From Ga0077527 sp038144955 (GTDB lineage Bacteria > Pseudomonadota > Gammaproteobacteria > Burkholderiales > SG8-41), in the NCBI GenBank assembly GCA_038144955.1, contig JAYQOT010000021.1, positions 1-36,533 of the forward strand: a stretch of DNA of 36,533 bases, written 5' to 3'. Below are positions 16,693 through 26,103 of this stretch, in pieces. The position numbers and the translations under genes were made by a program. Below the pieces are notes generated by a model that searched no databases, was not told the DNA's origin, and worked only from the letters and a program-made list of their open reading frames with translations. Position 1 is the first letter of the stretch. Each line of letters starts with the position of its first letter.

Positions 16693-17101
16693 GCCGCTGA
16701 CGCCCGGGCTGGGCAGAAGACTGCTCTGCCTTGTCTATGACCTGTTGCTGCTCACGGCACTTGTCCTGCTTGCCGGCGGGATTGCCGCAGCTGCCGCACA
16801 GTTGGCAGGGCCGGATAAGACACGTCTGGTCACCCAGGCGGTCGTAATGACTTTGTGTCCCGCCTATTTCATGTGGCAATGGCTACGTGGCGGGCAGACA
16901 TTACCAATGAAAACCTGGCGTATCAGGCTTGTTTCGCAGGATGGCGGAATGATTACGCCAGTTCAGTCCTTGCTGCGTCTTGTTCTGGCGATGGTTGGGT
17001 ATACGTGCCTGGGAATCACCGTGCTTTGGGCCCTTATCGACCGCGATGGCCAGTTCCTACACGACCGTCTGAGCGGGACGCGACTGATCCGCTCAGATTG
17101 A
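16682..17101 (+). CDS. RDD family membrane protein
   Basis: This 139-residue inner-membrane protein has three or four hydrophobic helices. The RDD signs are present: the N-terminal Arg of GLGRRLLCLVYDLLLL with its Asp, and the QTLPMKTWRIRLVSQDG and DRDGQFLHDRLSGTRLI segments. Function is unknown in most cases. The start is a GTG overlapping the DUF3106 stop by 11 bases. It closes the sigma factor unit and converges with lptG. Confidence 0.88.
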   Translation: MSGKPLTPGLGRRLLCLVYDLLLLTALVLLAGGIAAAAAQLAGPDKTRLVTQAVVMTLCPAYFMWQWLRGGQTLPMKTWRIRLVSQDGGMITPVQSLLRLVLAMVGYTCLGITVLWALIDRDGQFLHDRLSGTRLIRSD

Positions 17102-17127
17102 CTGCTCCGGAAATGCCGATTCCGTCT

Positions 17128-18201
17128 TCAGCGCCTTTCCTGCCACCACATCATTGCCAACGCGATACTGCAAAACAGAAAAGTCGGGGCAGCAGCACTG
17201 GCAAACGGCGGCCAGTCATTCAGCAGGCCAAGATGGCTGAATAATCGGTTCATGAAATGGAAGGCCAGCCCGAGCATTATTCCGGCAAAAATCTTGGCGC
17301 CGACTCCACCCTGCCTGCTCTGAAAATAAGCAAACGGCAACGCAAGAACCATCATCACCAGGACCGCAACCGGATAAAGCAATTTGGTCCACAAGGCAAT
17401 CTCGTAACGCAAGGCTTTCTGCCGGTTGTCCTTCAAGTGCTGAGAGTAGGAATAAAGGCTCCATGCCGACATTTTTTCCGGTTTGATCAACAGCACATTG
17501 AGCAACGCGGGCTCCAGAACCGATTTCCATTCCATCTTGTCAATGGCACTCACCCTGGTCCTCAATTGGTCGAAAGTGGTTTGTGCCACCCCGAACAGGG
17601 ACCAGCGATTTTCACCCTCGTATCTGGCCCGCGCTGCCTGGCGAAGATTTTGCAGTCGATATTGCGAATCGAATTCGTAGATGCGAATGCCGCGCAGGTC
17701 GCCTGTAGGAGCAACTTCGCTCACATTGACGAAAGCGGTTCCGTCCTTGATCCACAGTCCAGAACGGAATTCCTGCGCGACGATCCCCGAGATCGCCTGG
17801 GACCGCAACCGTTGGGCAAACTGCTCGGCGGGTGGCGCAATGAATTCCCCGACAACGAAGGTCAGGATCCCGAATGCACCACCAACCACACAGAGCGCCG
17901 CGACCATCCGCGGCAAAGACACGCCGGATGAGCGCATGACCGTGTATTCGGAGCTTGCCACCAATTGCGCAAGAGCAAAGAGAGTGCCGATCAGGGCCGC
18001 AATCGGGAACAATTCGTAAACATGATTGGGTGCCGACAAAAGGACGTGCAGCACGACGTGACGCAGTTGATAACCACCCCGGCCCAGATCCTTCATTTGC
18101 TCCACAAGATCAAAGAAGGCATACAACAACAGCAAGGCGACAAACACCAGCATCGTTGCGGCCGCCACTTCACGGGTAATGTAGCTGCGCAGTGTTCTCA
18201 T
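17128..18201 (-). CDS. lptG: LPS export ABC permease LptG
   Basis: This 357-residue inner-membrane permease of the LptB2FG transporter extracts lipopolysaccharide toward the periplasmic bridge. Six membrane helices are split 3+3 around a periplasmic beta-jellyroll domain (about residues 130-270). Early blocks LRSYITREVAAATMLVFVALL and AQLVASSEYTVMRSSGVS, the latter in the cytoplasmic coupling loop for LptB, fit the family. The ATG at 18201 overlaps the lptF stop (ATGA), so an earlier in-frame start is not needed. LptB is not encoded here. Confidence 0.94.
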   Translation of the reverse strand: MRTLRSYITREVAAATMLVFVALLLLYAFFDLVEQMKDLGRGGYQLRHVVLHVLLSAPNHVYELFPIAALIGTLFALAQLVASSEYTVMRSSGVSLPRMVAALCVVGGAFGILTFVVGEFIAPPAEQFAQRLRSQAISGIVAQEFRSGLWIKDGTAFVNVSEVAPTGDLRGIRIYEFDSQYRLQNLRQAARARYEGENRWSLFGVAQTTFDQLRTRVSAIDKMEWKSVLEPALLNVLLIKPEKMSAWSLYSYSQHLKDNRQKALRYEIALWTKLLYPVAVLVMMVLALPFAYFQSRQGGVGAKIFAGIMLGLAFHFMNRLFSHLGLLNDWPPFASAAAPTFLFCSIALAMMWWQERR

Positions 18202-19277
18202 TTGAAAAGCCGCCACAGGGAAAACACGGTCAACCGGCGGTAAAACAGTGCGAGCAAAAGCAGCAGCATTACGGCGTGTATACCCCACATCCCGGTCATC
18301 ACGTCTATCCTCGACTGGGTAATCGCCGCCTGCATGATCGACAGCAGGTTGCTGTAAATCATGTAGACCAGGATTGCGAGCACGATGTTCATGGAACGAC
18401 CGGCTCGTGGATTCACGAACGACAACGGAATGGCGAGCAGGCAGAGTATCAGTGCACTGGCAGGCAAGCCGAACCTCCAGGAAAGCTCGCCAAGATTTCG
18501 CGGCACCGGATCACGCAGCAGGCTCAGCGTCGACAGGGTCTTGGTGGTGGGCGCTCGAATGGTTGACTCGGCCGTCTCGATGCGCATGGCATAGCGTTCG
18601 AATTCAAATATCCTGTACTCGGGCGTACCGGGCACGCCTTCGTACCGCCGGCCATTCGTCAGAACAAGGAAGCGATCCCCGTTATCCGCTGTTTCCTGAA
18701 ACCCGCTCTGCGCCACCATCACGCCCAGCTTGCCGTGCTGGGTCGAACTCACAAAAACGTTCGCCACCAGATTGGGTTTGCCCGCCACTTCCTCGACCAG
18801 ATAGACCCGATCGGCGCGGCTGGATTCGTGAAACACCCCCGGGGTGACCTGCGCCACGTCATCACGGCTGTCCATCTGCCTGCGGAATTCCTCCGCCCTC
18901 TCGACAGCCCAAGGCGACAGCAGAAGAGACAGCAGGGCAATCGTCAGTACCAGAGGTAGCGCGAAAGTCAGTACCGGCCTTATCCAGCGGTCCAGTCCCT
19001 GTCCGCAGGAAAACCAGACCACCATTTCGGAATCCCTGTAGCTGCGGGTCAGTGTCATCAGGACCGCAATGAAGAGTGACAAGGAAAGCAATACCGGCAG
19101 ATACCCGACCAGCGTGAAACCCAGCAGGGCTATCACGCCGGTTGAAGTAATCAGTCCACTTGCGGCCTGGCCGAGAAGCCTGACCAACTGGGTCGTAACG
19201 GAAATTCCCACCAGCGCCACAAACGTCGCGATCGCGGATGTGGTGAATTCGCGCAGTAATGCGGACCTGAAAATCAT
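18198..19277 (-). CDS. lptF: LPS export ABC permease LptF
   Basis: This 359-residue partner of LptG has the same 3+3 helix plan around a periplasmic domain. The opening MIFRSALLREF and the coupling-loop region (MTLTRSYRDSEMVVWFSCGQ) are typical. It is first in the lptF-lptG pair and is coupled to lptG through a four-base ATGA overlap. It is divergent from pepA across 173 bases, an arrangement conserved in many beta- and gammaproteobacteria. No clear promoter was resolved in that gap. Confidence 0.94.
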   Translation of the reverse strand: MIFRSALLREFTTSAIATFVALVGISVTTQLVRLLGQAASGLITSTGVIALLGFTLVGYLPVLLSLSLFIAVLMTLTRSYRDSEMVVWFSCGQGLDRWIRPVLTFALPLVLTIALLSLLLSPWAVERAEEFRRQMDSRDDVAQVTPGVFHESSRADRVYLVEEVAGKPNLVANVFVSSTQHGKLGVMVAQSGFQETADNGDRFLVLTNGRRYEGVPGTPEYRIFEFERYAMRIETAESTIRAPTTKTLSTLSLLRDPVPRNLGELSWRFGLPASALILCLLAIPLSFVNPRAGRSMNIVLAILVYMIYSNLLSIMQAAITQSRIDVMTGMWGIHAVMLLLLLALFYRRLTVFSLWRLFK

Positions 19278-19450
19278 GCCGGCATTTTGCTTTTTGGATG
19301 GAACCCGAAGATAATCAACTGTCGCGGCCGGACACTGGAAAATTACCGGTTTTTACATGGAAGCCGACATAATTCATGACGGCTTGATCCTCGCAGTACG
19401 ACCGCCATTCATGTTCTTGACAGCCTCGCAACGAGCATAGGAGTTGACGC

Positions 19451-20941
19451 GTGGAATTTAGCATAAAACCCGTTGTGCCGGGTCAGACGACAACCGGCTG
19501 TGCAGTGATCGGCATATACGCAGGCAAGAAACCCAGTGCCGCCGCCACAGCTCTGGACAAGGCAACCAAGGGCTATCTGCGGCGAGTGCTTGACCGCGGC
19601 GACATGGAAGGCCGGCTCGGCAGCACGCTGATGCTGCACGATGTTCCCGGCATATCGTGCGTACGGGTATTGCTCGTCGGCCTTGGGCCACAGCGGGAAT
19701 TCTCCGAAAAGCCATTTCGTCGCGCCGTCACTGCGGCTGTGGAGGCACTCTCCAAATCCGGAACCGATGACGCCGAACTGCATCTCACCGAGCTTTCAGC
19801 GGGACGTCGCGACATCGGGTGGCGCACCATGCAGGCAGCGCGCGCGGCACGGGAAGCCCTCTACCGTTTCGAACAGATGAAGAGCAGCCCGGCCAGGGAT
19901 CTGCCGGTTTTACGTCGCATCGTGCTGGCTACAGCGAAAAAGGACGAGAAACCGGCATCCCGCGGTCTTGCCCAGGGTCTCGCGCTGGCCCACGGCATCA
20001 GCCTCGCACGCGACCTCGGCAACCTTCCCGGCAATGTATGCACGCCCACCCGGCTCGCCGAAGAAGCGCGCAAGCTCGCCAAACATTACCGCCTCAAGAT
20101 CCAGGTACTCGAACGCGCCGACATGGAAAAGCTCGGCATGAATACCCTGCTGTCGGTGGCCCAGGGCAGCAGCCAGCCGCCCAAGCTGATCGTTGTTGAA
20201 TACCGTGCCGGCGCAAAAAGCCAGAAACCGGTGGTCCTGGTCGGCAAAGGCGTGACTTTCGATACCGGCGGCATCTCGCTCAAACCGGCGCCGGAAATGG
20301 ACGAAATGAAATACGACATGAGCGGTGCCGGCAGCGTTCTCGGCACCATCAAGGCCGTCGCCGAAATGAAACTCCCGGTCAACCTGGTCGGCATCATCCC
20401 GGCGACCGAGAACATGCCCGGCGGGCGCGCCACCAAACCCGGCGACATCGTCACCAGCATGTCAGGGCAGACCGTTGAAATCCTCAACACCGACGCCGAA
20501 GGCCGGCTGATCCTGTGTGATGCCCTGACCTATGCCGAACGCTATTCCCCGGCAGCAGTCATCGACATTGCCACGCTGACCGGCGCCTGCGTCATTGCGC
20601 TGGGCCACGTCGTCAGCGGACTCTTTGCCAACGACGATGCCCTGGCACAGGAAGTCCTCTCCGCAGGAGAACATTCGGGAGATCGCGCCTGGCACCTGCC
20701 ACTGCATGACGAATACCAGGAACAGTTGCGCAGCAATTTTGCCGATTTTGCCAACATCGGCGGCCGTCCCGCCGGTGCGGTAACTGCAGCCTGCTTCCTG
20801 TCGCGCTTCACCAGAAAATACAAATGGGCGCATCTCGACGTCGCTGGCACTGCCTGGAAATCGGGCAAGGACAAGGGCTCCACGGGGCGCCCCGTGCCCC
20901 TGTTGACCCAGTTCCTGATCAACCGCGCCGGCAAGCGCTGA
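19451..20941 (+). CDS. pepA: Leucyl aminopeptidase PepA
   Basis: This 496-residue M17 metallo-aminopeptidase removes N-terminal residues from peptides; in some bacteria it also binds DNA. The two-metal and catalytic residues align as K266, D271, D289, D348 and E350, each four lower than in E. coli PepA, and the signature NTDAEGRL is intact (346-353). The start is GTG at 19451, which matches the family opening (MEFSIK) and has AGGAG 8 bases upstream. A TTGACA at 19418 may be part of its promoter but no good -10 follows. holC begins 10 bases after the stop. Confidence 0.96.
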   Translation: MEFSIKPVVPGQTTTGCAVIGIYAGKKPSAAATALDKATKGYLRRVLDRGDMEGRLGSTLMLHDVPGISCVRVLLVGLGPQREFSEKPFRRAVTAAVEALSKSGTDDAELHLTELSAGRRDIGWRTMQAARAAREALYRFEQMKSSPARDLPVLRRIVLATAKKDEKPASRGLAQGLALAHGISLARDLGNLPGNVCTPTRLAEEARKLAKHYRLKIQVLERADMEKLGMNTLLSVAQGSSQPPKLIVVEYRAGAKSQKPVVLVGKGVTFDTGGISLKPAPEMDEMKYDMSGAGSVLGTIKAVAEMKLPVNLVGIIPATENMPGGRATKPGDIVTSMSGQTVEILNTDAEGRLILCDALTYAERYSPAAVIDIATLTGACVIALGHVVSGLFANDDALAQEVLSAGEHSGDRAWHLPLHDEYQEQLRSNFADFANIGGRPAGAVTAACFLSRFTRKYKWAHLDVAGTAWKSGKDKGSTGRPVPLLTQFLINRAGKR

Positions 20942-20951
20942 TTCGTGCCGC

Positions 20952-21383
20952 ATGACCCAGATCGATTTTTACGCCCAGGCCGAGGATAAACTGCAAACCG
21001 CATGCAGGCTGGTGACCAAGGCGAGATCAATAGGCATGCGGGTTACAGTTTTCTGCCCTGACCGCGAACTGGCCTCCCGGCTGGACCGTTTGCTGTGGAC
21101 GATCCCTGCTACCGGCTTTATTCCTCACTGTCGTCCCGGAGACCCTCAGGCACCGCTGACCCCGGTATTGATTGATGAAAAAGGCGACACGCAGGCGCAT
21201 GACGAGGTACTGATCAATCTGCATTCGGACAGACCCGCCGGTTTCAGCCGCTTCCAGCGGCTCGCGGAAATTGTCGGCAAGGATGAAGAAGATCGCGCCG
21301 CAGCGCGCAATCGCTACAAGTTCTATCGAGATCGCGGTTATTCGATACGAACCCACGATCTGTCCACGACCTCATCCCGCTAG
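20952..21383 (+). CDS. holC: DNA polymerase III chi subunit
   Basis: This 143-residue protein is the chi subunit of the clamp-loader complex, linking it to single-strand binding protein. The pattern MTQIDFYAQAEDKLQTACRL, the FCPDRELASRLDRLLWTIP region and the LINLHSDRP segment are those of HolC. It follows pepA closely and precedes valS, which is the usual order in proteobacteria. Confidence 0.93.
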   Translation: MTQIDFYAQAEDKLQTACRLVTKARSIGMRVTVFCPDRELASRLDRLLWTIPATGFIPHCRPGDPQAPLTPVLIDEKGDTQAHDEVLINLHSDRPAGFSRFQRLAEIVGKDEEDRAAARNRYKFYRDRGYSIRTHDLSTTSSR

Positions 21384-21454
21384 ACTGACGTCCGAAGGCT
21401 GAAATTCCCTCCGGTTGAGCTTAACAGTCGCACTCCGTTAACATCTGTGCCGTC

Positions 21455-22009
21455 ATGTCCGATCCGAAATCCACAGACGACGCCAAGGATGTCATCGACC
21501 GGGCGGATGCGCTGCTCCAGCGTCATCGCCGCCCGTCCACTCCCGGCAAAACTGATACCCCCGCTGAGCCGTCTGCCGATACCCACACCCAGGCTGCGGC
21601 CGACATCCCGACGCTGACCGACGTGGTTGTGGAAGGCGAAGTCATTCCGCGCGCCGAACCCGTGCCAAAACCTGCTGATCCGGCTCCGCCTGCAGGCGGC
21701 GCGGTGATGTCCAGGGTGCAGGCGCAGAACATCGAGCACTCGGTTCACCTGAAAATCAAGCGCAGCCTGAATGACCAGATTGCGAGGGTTGTTGAGGAAC
21801 GTTATTTACCGGAAATCGGGGCGGCCCTTGAAAAAGCCATAACCCGGGCCACCGGGGAAATTCAATCCGGAATTGCCGATCTTGTGCGCGCATCCGTTGC
21901 TGAAACGCTGCAAGCCCAGCTGCGTCAATTGCAACCCCCCGCCGCAGAAACGTCTGCGCCCTCCGGTATAATTCACGCCGCAGCGCCCGCATCACCTCCT
22001 CCTGAGCAA
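21455..22009 (+). other. Extension domain fused to ValRS
   Basis: The 185 codons ahead of the ValRS start encode a low-complexity, Pro/Ala/Thr-rich section with an acidic TDVVVEGEVIP element. A helical section follows (about residues 95-160: VHLKIKRSLNDQIARVVEERY, then ALEKAITRATGEIQSGIADLV), and then a second Pro/Ala-rich linker. I recognise no enzyme domain. A TATAAT at 21967-21972 lies inside it, 38 bases before the internal ATG, but no matching -35 was found. Confidence 0.6.
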
Positions 22010-24769
22010 ATGGACCTTCCGAAAAGTTTTGAACCCGTGGCCATCGAGTCGCGCTGGTACCCGACATGGGAAAACAGCGGCTATTTCAAGGCCGGCCTCG
22101 ACAAGAACAACCCCGACGCGTTCTGCATACAGCTGCCTCCGCCCAATGTTACCGGCGTGCTGCACATGGGCCACGCATTCAACCAGACCATCATGGATGG
22201 ACTGGTGCGCTACCACCGCATGCGCGGCGACAACACGCTGTGGCAACCGGGTACCGACCACGCCGGCATCGCCACCGAAATGGTGGTCACGCGGCAGTTA
22301 GAACAGCAGGGGCAGTCGCGCAACGCGCTGGGACGCGAGGCCTTCATCGACAAGGTCTGGGAGTGGAAAAAGCAATCGGGATCGACCATCACCCGCCAGA
22401 TGCGCCGTCTTGGCGCTTCCTGCGACTGGGAGCGCGAACGCTTCACGATGGACGAATCGCTCGCCAGGCTGGTCACCCACACCTTTGTAAAACTGCACCG
22501 TGACGGCCTGATCTACCGCGGAGTACGGCTGTCGAACTGGGATCCGGTGCTGCACACGGTCATTTCCGACCTGGAAGTGCAGTCTGAGGAAGAAGACGGC
22601 AAGCTCTGGCAGATCCGTTATCCGCTCGCCGACGGCAGCGGCCACCTGACCGTGGCCACCACCCGTCCCGAAACCCTGCTTGGCGATGCCGCGGTTGCCG
22701 TGCATCCCGAAGACGAGCGCTATCGCGGCCTGGTCGGACGCCAGGTCAGACTGCCGCTGACCGGACGCACGATTCCGGTGATCGCCGACGAATATGTCGA
22801 CAAGACCTTCGGCACCGGCTGCGTGAAAATCACGCCGGCGCACGACTTCAACGACTACCAGGTCGGCTTGCGCCACAACCTGCCGCAGCTGAACATATTC
22901 ACTCTCGACGCGGCCATCAACGACAACGCCCCCGAAAAATACCGCGGGCTGGACCGCTACGTCGCCCGCGACCGTATCGTCGCCGACCTCAAGGCACAGG
23001 GCCTGCTCGAATCGGAAAAACCGCACCGCATGGTCGTGCCGCGCGGCGACCGCACTGGAGTCGTCATCGAGCCGATGCTGACCAGCCAGTGGTTCGTCAA
23101 AATGGAGCCGCTGGCGAAACTCGGCCTCGATGCCGTGGCCAACGGCGAAGTCAAGCTGTTCCCTGAGCAGTGGGTCAATACCTATAACCACTGGCTAAAC
23201 AACATCCAGGACTGGTGCATCTCGCGCCAGCTGTGGTGGGGACACCGCGTTCCGGCGTGGTACGACGATGAAGGCAACGTCTACGTCGCCCACGACGAAG
23301 CGGAGGCCGTCCGCCAGTCCGGCGGCAAAACATTGCGCCAGGATAGCGACGTGCTCGACACCTGGTTCTCGTCCCAGCTGTGGTGCTTCTCGACGCTCGA
23401 CTGGACGCCGGAATGGCCGCAAAAATCCAACCCTGCGCTGGATCTTTACCTGCCCTCCTCGGTTCTGGTCACCGGCTTCGACATCATTTTCTTCTGGGTC
23501 GCACGCATGGTGATGATCACCAAGTACATGACCGGCAAGGTGCCCTTCCGCCACGTCTATGTCCACGGCCTGGTACGCGATGCCGAAGGCCAGAAGATGT
23601 CCAAATCCAAGGGCAACACCCTCGACCCGCTGGACCTGATCGACGGCATCGACCTCGAGACCCTGATTTCCAAGCGCACTTCCGGTCTGATGAACCCGAA
23701 ACAGGCCGAGGACATTGCCAAACGCACGCGCGCCGAATATCCCAACGGCATCCCGGCGTACGGCACCGACGCACTGCGCTTCACCTTTGCCAGCCTCGCC
23801 AGCCTCGGCCGCGACATCAAATTCGACCAGAAGCGCTGCGAGGGCTACCGCAATTTCTGCAACAAGCTGTGGAACGCTACGCGTTTCGTGCTGATGAACT
23901 GCGAAGGCAAGGACACCGGTCTTGATGCTGCCGCCCCGGTGGAACTGTCGGTAGCGGACAAGTGGCTGGTCAGCCGACTGCAGCGCGCCGAGGCCGAGGC
24001 CGAACAGGCCTATCGCGAATACCGCTTCGACAACCTCGCCCGCACCCTCTATGAACTGGTGTGGGACGAATACTGCGACTGGTACCTGGAACTCGCCAAG
24101 GTGCAGCTGGCCGGCGGCAGTGATGAACAGTGCCGTGGCACCCGCCGCACGCTGGTGCGGGTGCTCGAAACTATGTTGCGCCTCGCACACCCGGTAATCC
24201 CGTTCATCACCGAGGAACTGTGGCAGAAAGTCGCACCGCTGGCGGGCAAGAGCGGCGCCAGCATCATGCTGCAGAAATATCCGCAATCCGAACCGGCAAA
24301 GATCGACACCTCTGCGGAGCGCGACATCGACGTGCTGAAGCAGTTGGTGTCCTCATGCCGCACGCTGCGCGGCGAAATGAACATCGCGCCGTCGCAGAAG
24401 CTGCCGCTGCTGGCCCAGGGCGACCCGGCCCAGCTGCGCGCCTTCGCCCCCTACCTGACCTCCCTCGCGCGGTTGTCCGAGGTCATGGTGGTCAATGCGC
24501 TGCCTGAAGACGATGCGCCCGTATCGATTGCGGCCGGCTTCAAACTCATGCTGAAGGTGGAAATCGACGTTGCCGCCGAACGTGAGCGGCTGGCCAAGGA
24601 AATCGCGCGCCTCGAGACCGAAACCGCCAAAGCACAGGGCAAACTGGCCAACCAGAGTTTTGTTGCCAAGGCTCCGCCGCTGGTCGTGGCACAGGAAAAA
24701 GAACGCCTGGCACGTTTCTCCTCGACGCTCGAACAGATGCGCGCCCAGCTGGCCAAGCTGGGGAACTGA
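21455..24769 (+). CDS. valS: Valyl-tRNA synthetase with in-frame N-terminal extension
   Basis: The ValRS proper begins at the ATG at 22010 (MDLPKSFEPVAIESRWYPTW, 919 residues). It is a class I synthetase with HMGH at residues 52-55, an editing domain, KMSKS starting near residue 529, an anticodon-binding domain and a C-terminal coiled coil. It charges tRNA-Val and hydrolyses Thr-tRNA-Val. The frame is open without a stop back to an ATG at 21455, adding 185 residues. That upstream part resembles the small independent gene often found before valS in betaproteobacteria. So the locus is either a real fusion or two products from one frame. No strong ribosome site precedes either ATG. Confidence 0.93.
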   Translation: MSDPKSTDDAKDVIDRADALLQRHRRPSTPGKTDTPAEPSADTHTQAAADIPTLTDVVVEGEVIPRAEPVPKPADPAPPAGGAVMSRVQAQNIEHSVHLKIKRSLNDQIARVVEERYLPEIGAALEKAITRATGEIQSGIADLVRASVAETLQAQLRQLQPPAAETSAPSGIIHAAAPASPPPEQMDLPKSFEPVAIESRWYPTWENSGYFKAGLDKNNPDAFCIQLPPPNVTGVLHMGHAFNQTIMDGLVRYHRMRGDNTLWQPGTDHAGIATEMVVTRQLEQQGQSRNALGREAFIDKVWEWKKQSGSTITRQMRRLGASCDWERERFTMDESLARLVTHTFVKLHRDGLIYRGVRLSNWDPVLHTVISDLEVQSEEEDGKLWQIRYPLADGSGHLTVATTRPETLLGDAAVAVHPEDERYRGLVGRQVRLPLTGRTIPVIADEYVDKTFGTGCVKITPAHDFNDYQVGLRHNLPQLNIFTLDAAINDNAPEKYRGLDRYVARDRIVADLKAQGLLESEKPHRMVVPRGDRTGVVIEPMLTSQWFVKMEPLAKLGLDAVANGEVKLFPEQWVNTYNHWLNNIQDWCISRQLWWGHRVPAWYDDEGNVYVAHDEAEAVRQSGGKTLRQDSDVLDTWFSSQLWCFSTLDWTPEWPQKSNPALDLYLPSSVLVTGFDIIFFWVARMVMITKYMTGKVPFRHVYVHGLVRDAEGQKMSKSKGNTLDPLDLIDGIDLETLISKRTSGLMNPKQAEDIAKRTRAEYPNGIPAYGTDALRFTFASLASLGRDIKFDQKRCEGYRNFCNKLWNATRFVLMNCEGKDTGLDAAAPVELSVADKWLVSRLQRAEAEAEQAYREYRFDNLARTLYELVWDEYCDWYLELAKVQLAGGSDEQCRGTRRTLVRVLETMLRLAHPVIPFITEELWQKVAPLAGKSGASIMLQKYPQSEPAKIDTSAERDIDVLKQLVSSCRTLRGEMNIAPSQKLPLLAQGDPAQLRAFAPYLTSLARLSEVMVVNALPEDDAPVSIAAGFKLMLKVEIDVAAERERLAKEIARLETETAKAQGKLANQSFVAKAPPLVVAQEKERLARFSSTLEQMRAQLAKLGN

Positions 24770-24798
24770 ACTTCCGCCGGCGCCCGCTGCGCCTACCG

Positions 24799-26046
24799 AT
24801 GGAAATCAAGCACACGCTGCGCGCACTGCGCCATCGCAACTATCGCCTTTTTTTCTGCGGCCAGACGCTGTCGATCATTGGCAACTGGATACAGCAGATC
24901 GCCATGGCCTGGCTGGTCTACCGGATGACCGAATCGGCGTGGCTGCTCGGCGTCACCGGCTTCGCTGGTCAGATCGCGATACTCGCACTGGCTCCGTTCG
25001 GCGGCATCTGGGCCGATCGCTTCGACCGCCACAAGCTGCTGCTGCTGACGCAGGCGTTTTCAATCGTGCCGCCGCTGGTGCTGTCGGTACTCGCCTATGC
25101 CGACCTCATCGCCGTCTGGCATGTCGTGGCCATGGCACTGCTCGCCGGCATCATCAACGCCATCGACACGCCGATCCGGCTGACTTTTACCACCGGCCTG
25201 GTGTCGCGCGAGGAACTGCCCAGCGCAATCGCGATGAATGCGCTGATGCAAAGCCTGGGCCGCATGATCGGGCCCACCGTCGCCGGCGGCCTGCTCGCCA
25301 TTTCCACCGAGGCATTCTGTTTTGTCGTCAACACGCTGAGCAAGCTGATTATCGTCGGCACCGTGCTCGCCATCACGGTATCCCCGCACACCGCATCTCC
25401 AACCGCGATCTCGCCCTGGCAGCAGTTGCGGGAAGGCATCCAGTACGCCTGGGGCCTGCTGCCGGTGCGCTGGCTGCTGCCGATGGTCGCCACCGTCAGT
25501 TTCACGGTCTGGCCGTACCAGACACTGATGCCGATTTTCGCCGCCGAAGTATTCGAAGGCGGTGCCGGCCTGCTCGGCATCCTGATGGCGGCCGCCGGCT
25601 GCGGCGGCGTCATTGGCATGCTCGCGCTCGCCTCGCGCAAGGACGTGCGCGGTCTTACCCGCTGGGTCACCTTCGCATCGCTGTCGGCCGGCATCAGCGT
25701 CATCGTCTTTGCGTTGTCGTCTTGGCTGCCGCTGTCCCTGCTTGCCATCGCGGTCACCGGGTTCGGCGTCGTCGTCAACGGCATGTCGGTCAGCACGATG
25801 ATCCAGACCATCGTTGACGACCACATGCGCGGCCGCGTGATGAGCCTGTTTTCGATGGCGTTTCTCGGCATGTTCCCGCTGGGCAGTCTCGCCGGCGGCG
25901 CACTGGCCGATGTCATCGGCGCGCCAGCGACAATGGCGCTGGGGGGCGTCCTCTGCACCCTCTACGCGCTGCTGCTGTGGCAACGCATGCCGGTGCTCCG
26001 GGAATATCTGCGCCCGATCTACGAGCGCCTGGGAATCATAAAATAA
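24799..26046 (+). CDS. MFS transporter, EntS-like
   Basis: This 415-residue transporter has twelve hydrophobic segments and a 6+6 layout. The first cytoplasmic loop is GGIWADRFDRHKLLL and the second half carries GGALADVIG, both MFS signature forms. It belongs to the EntS-like (MFS_3) drug/siderophore exporter type. The opening ALRHRNYRLFFCGQTLSIIGNWI is typical of that group. Its substrate cannot be told, and no siderophore genes are near. It starts 29 bases after valS. Confidence 0.88.
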   Translation: MEIKHTLRALRHRNYRLFFCGQTLSIIGNWIQQIAMAWLVYRMTESAWLLGVTGFAGQIAILALAPFGGIWADRFDRHKLLLLTQAFSIVPPLVLSVLAYADLIAVWHVVAMALLAGIINAIDTPIRLTFTTGLVSREELPSAIAMNALMQSLGRMIGPTVAGGLLAISTEAFCFVVNTLSKLIIVGTVLAITVSPHTASPTAISPWQQLREGIQYAWGLLPVRWLLPMVATVSFTVWPYQTLMPIFAAEVFEGGAGLLGILMAAAGCGGVIGMLALASRKDVRGLTRWVTFASLSAGISVIVFALSSWLPLSLLAIAVTGFGVVVNGMSVSTMIQTIVDDHMRGRVMSLFSMAFLGMFPLGSLAGGALADVIGAPATMALGGVLCTLYALLLWQRMPVLREYLRPIYERLGIIK

Positions 26047-26103
26047 AACAATAACTTGCAATGATCGTCGGTCACGGCATCCAGCACTGCTACACTCGAC
26101 CGC

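Noticed and set aside
22298..24286. Two long minus-strand frames opposite valS
   Set aside because: They run antisense to well-conserved ValRS and have no recognisable domain.
24570..25817. 415-residue plus-strand frame overlapping the valS end and the MFS gene
   Set aside because: It is out of frame with both genes and Arg/His rich; the MFS frame has clear motifs.
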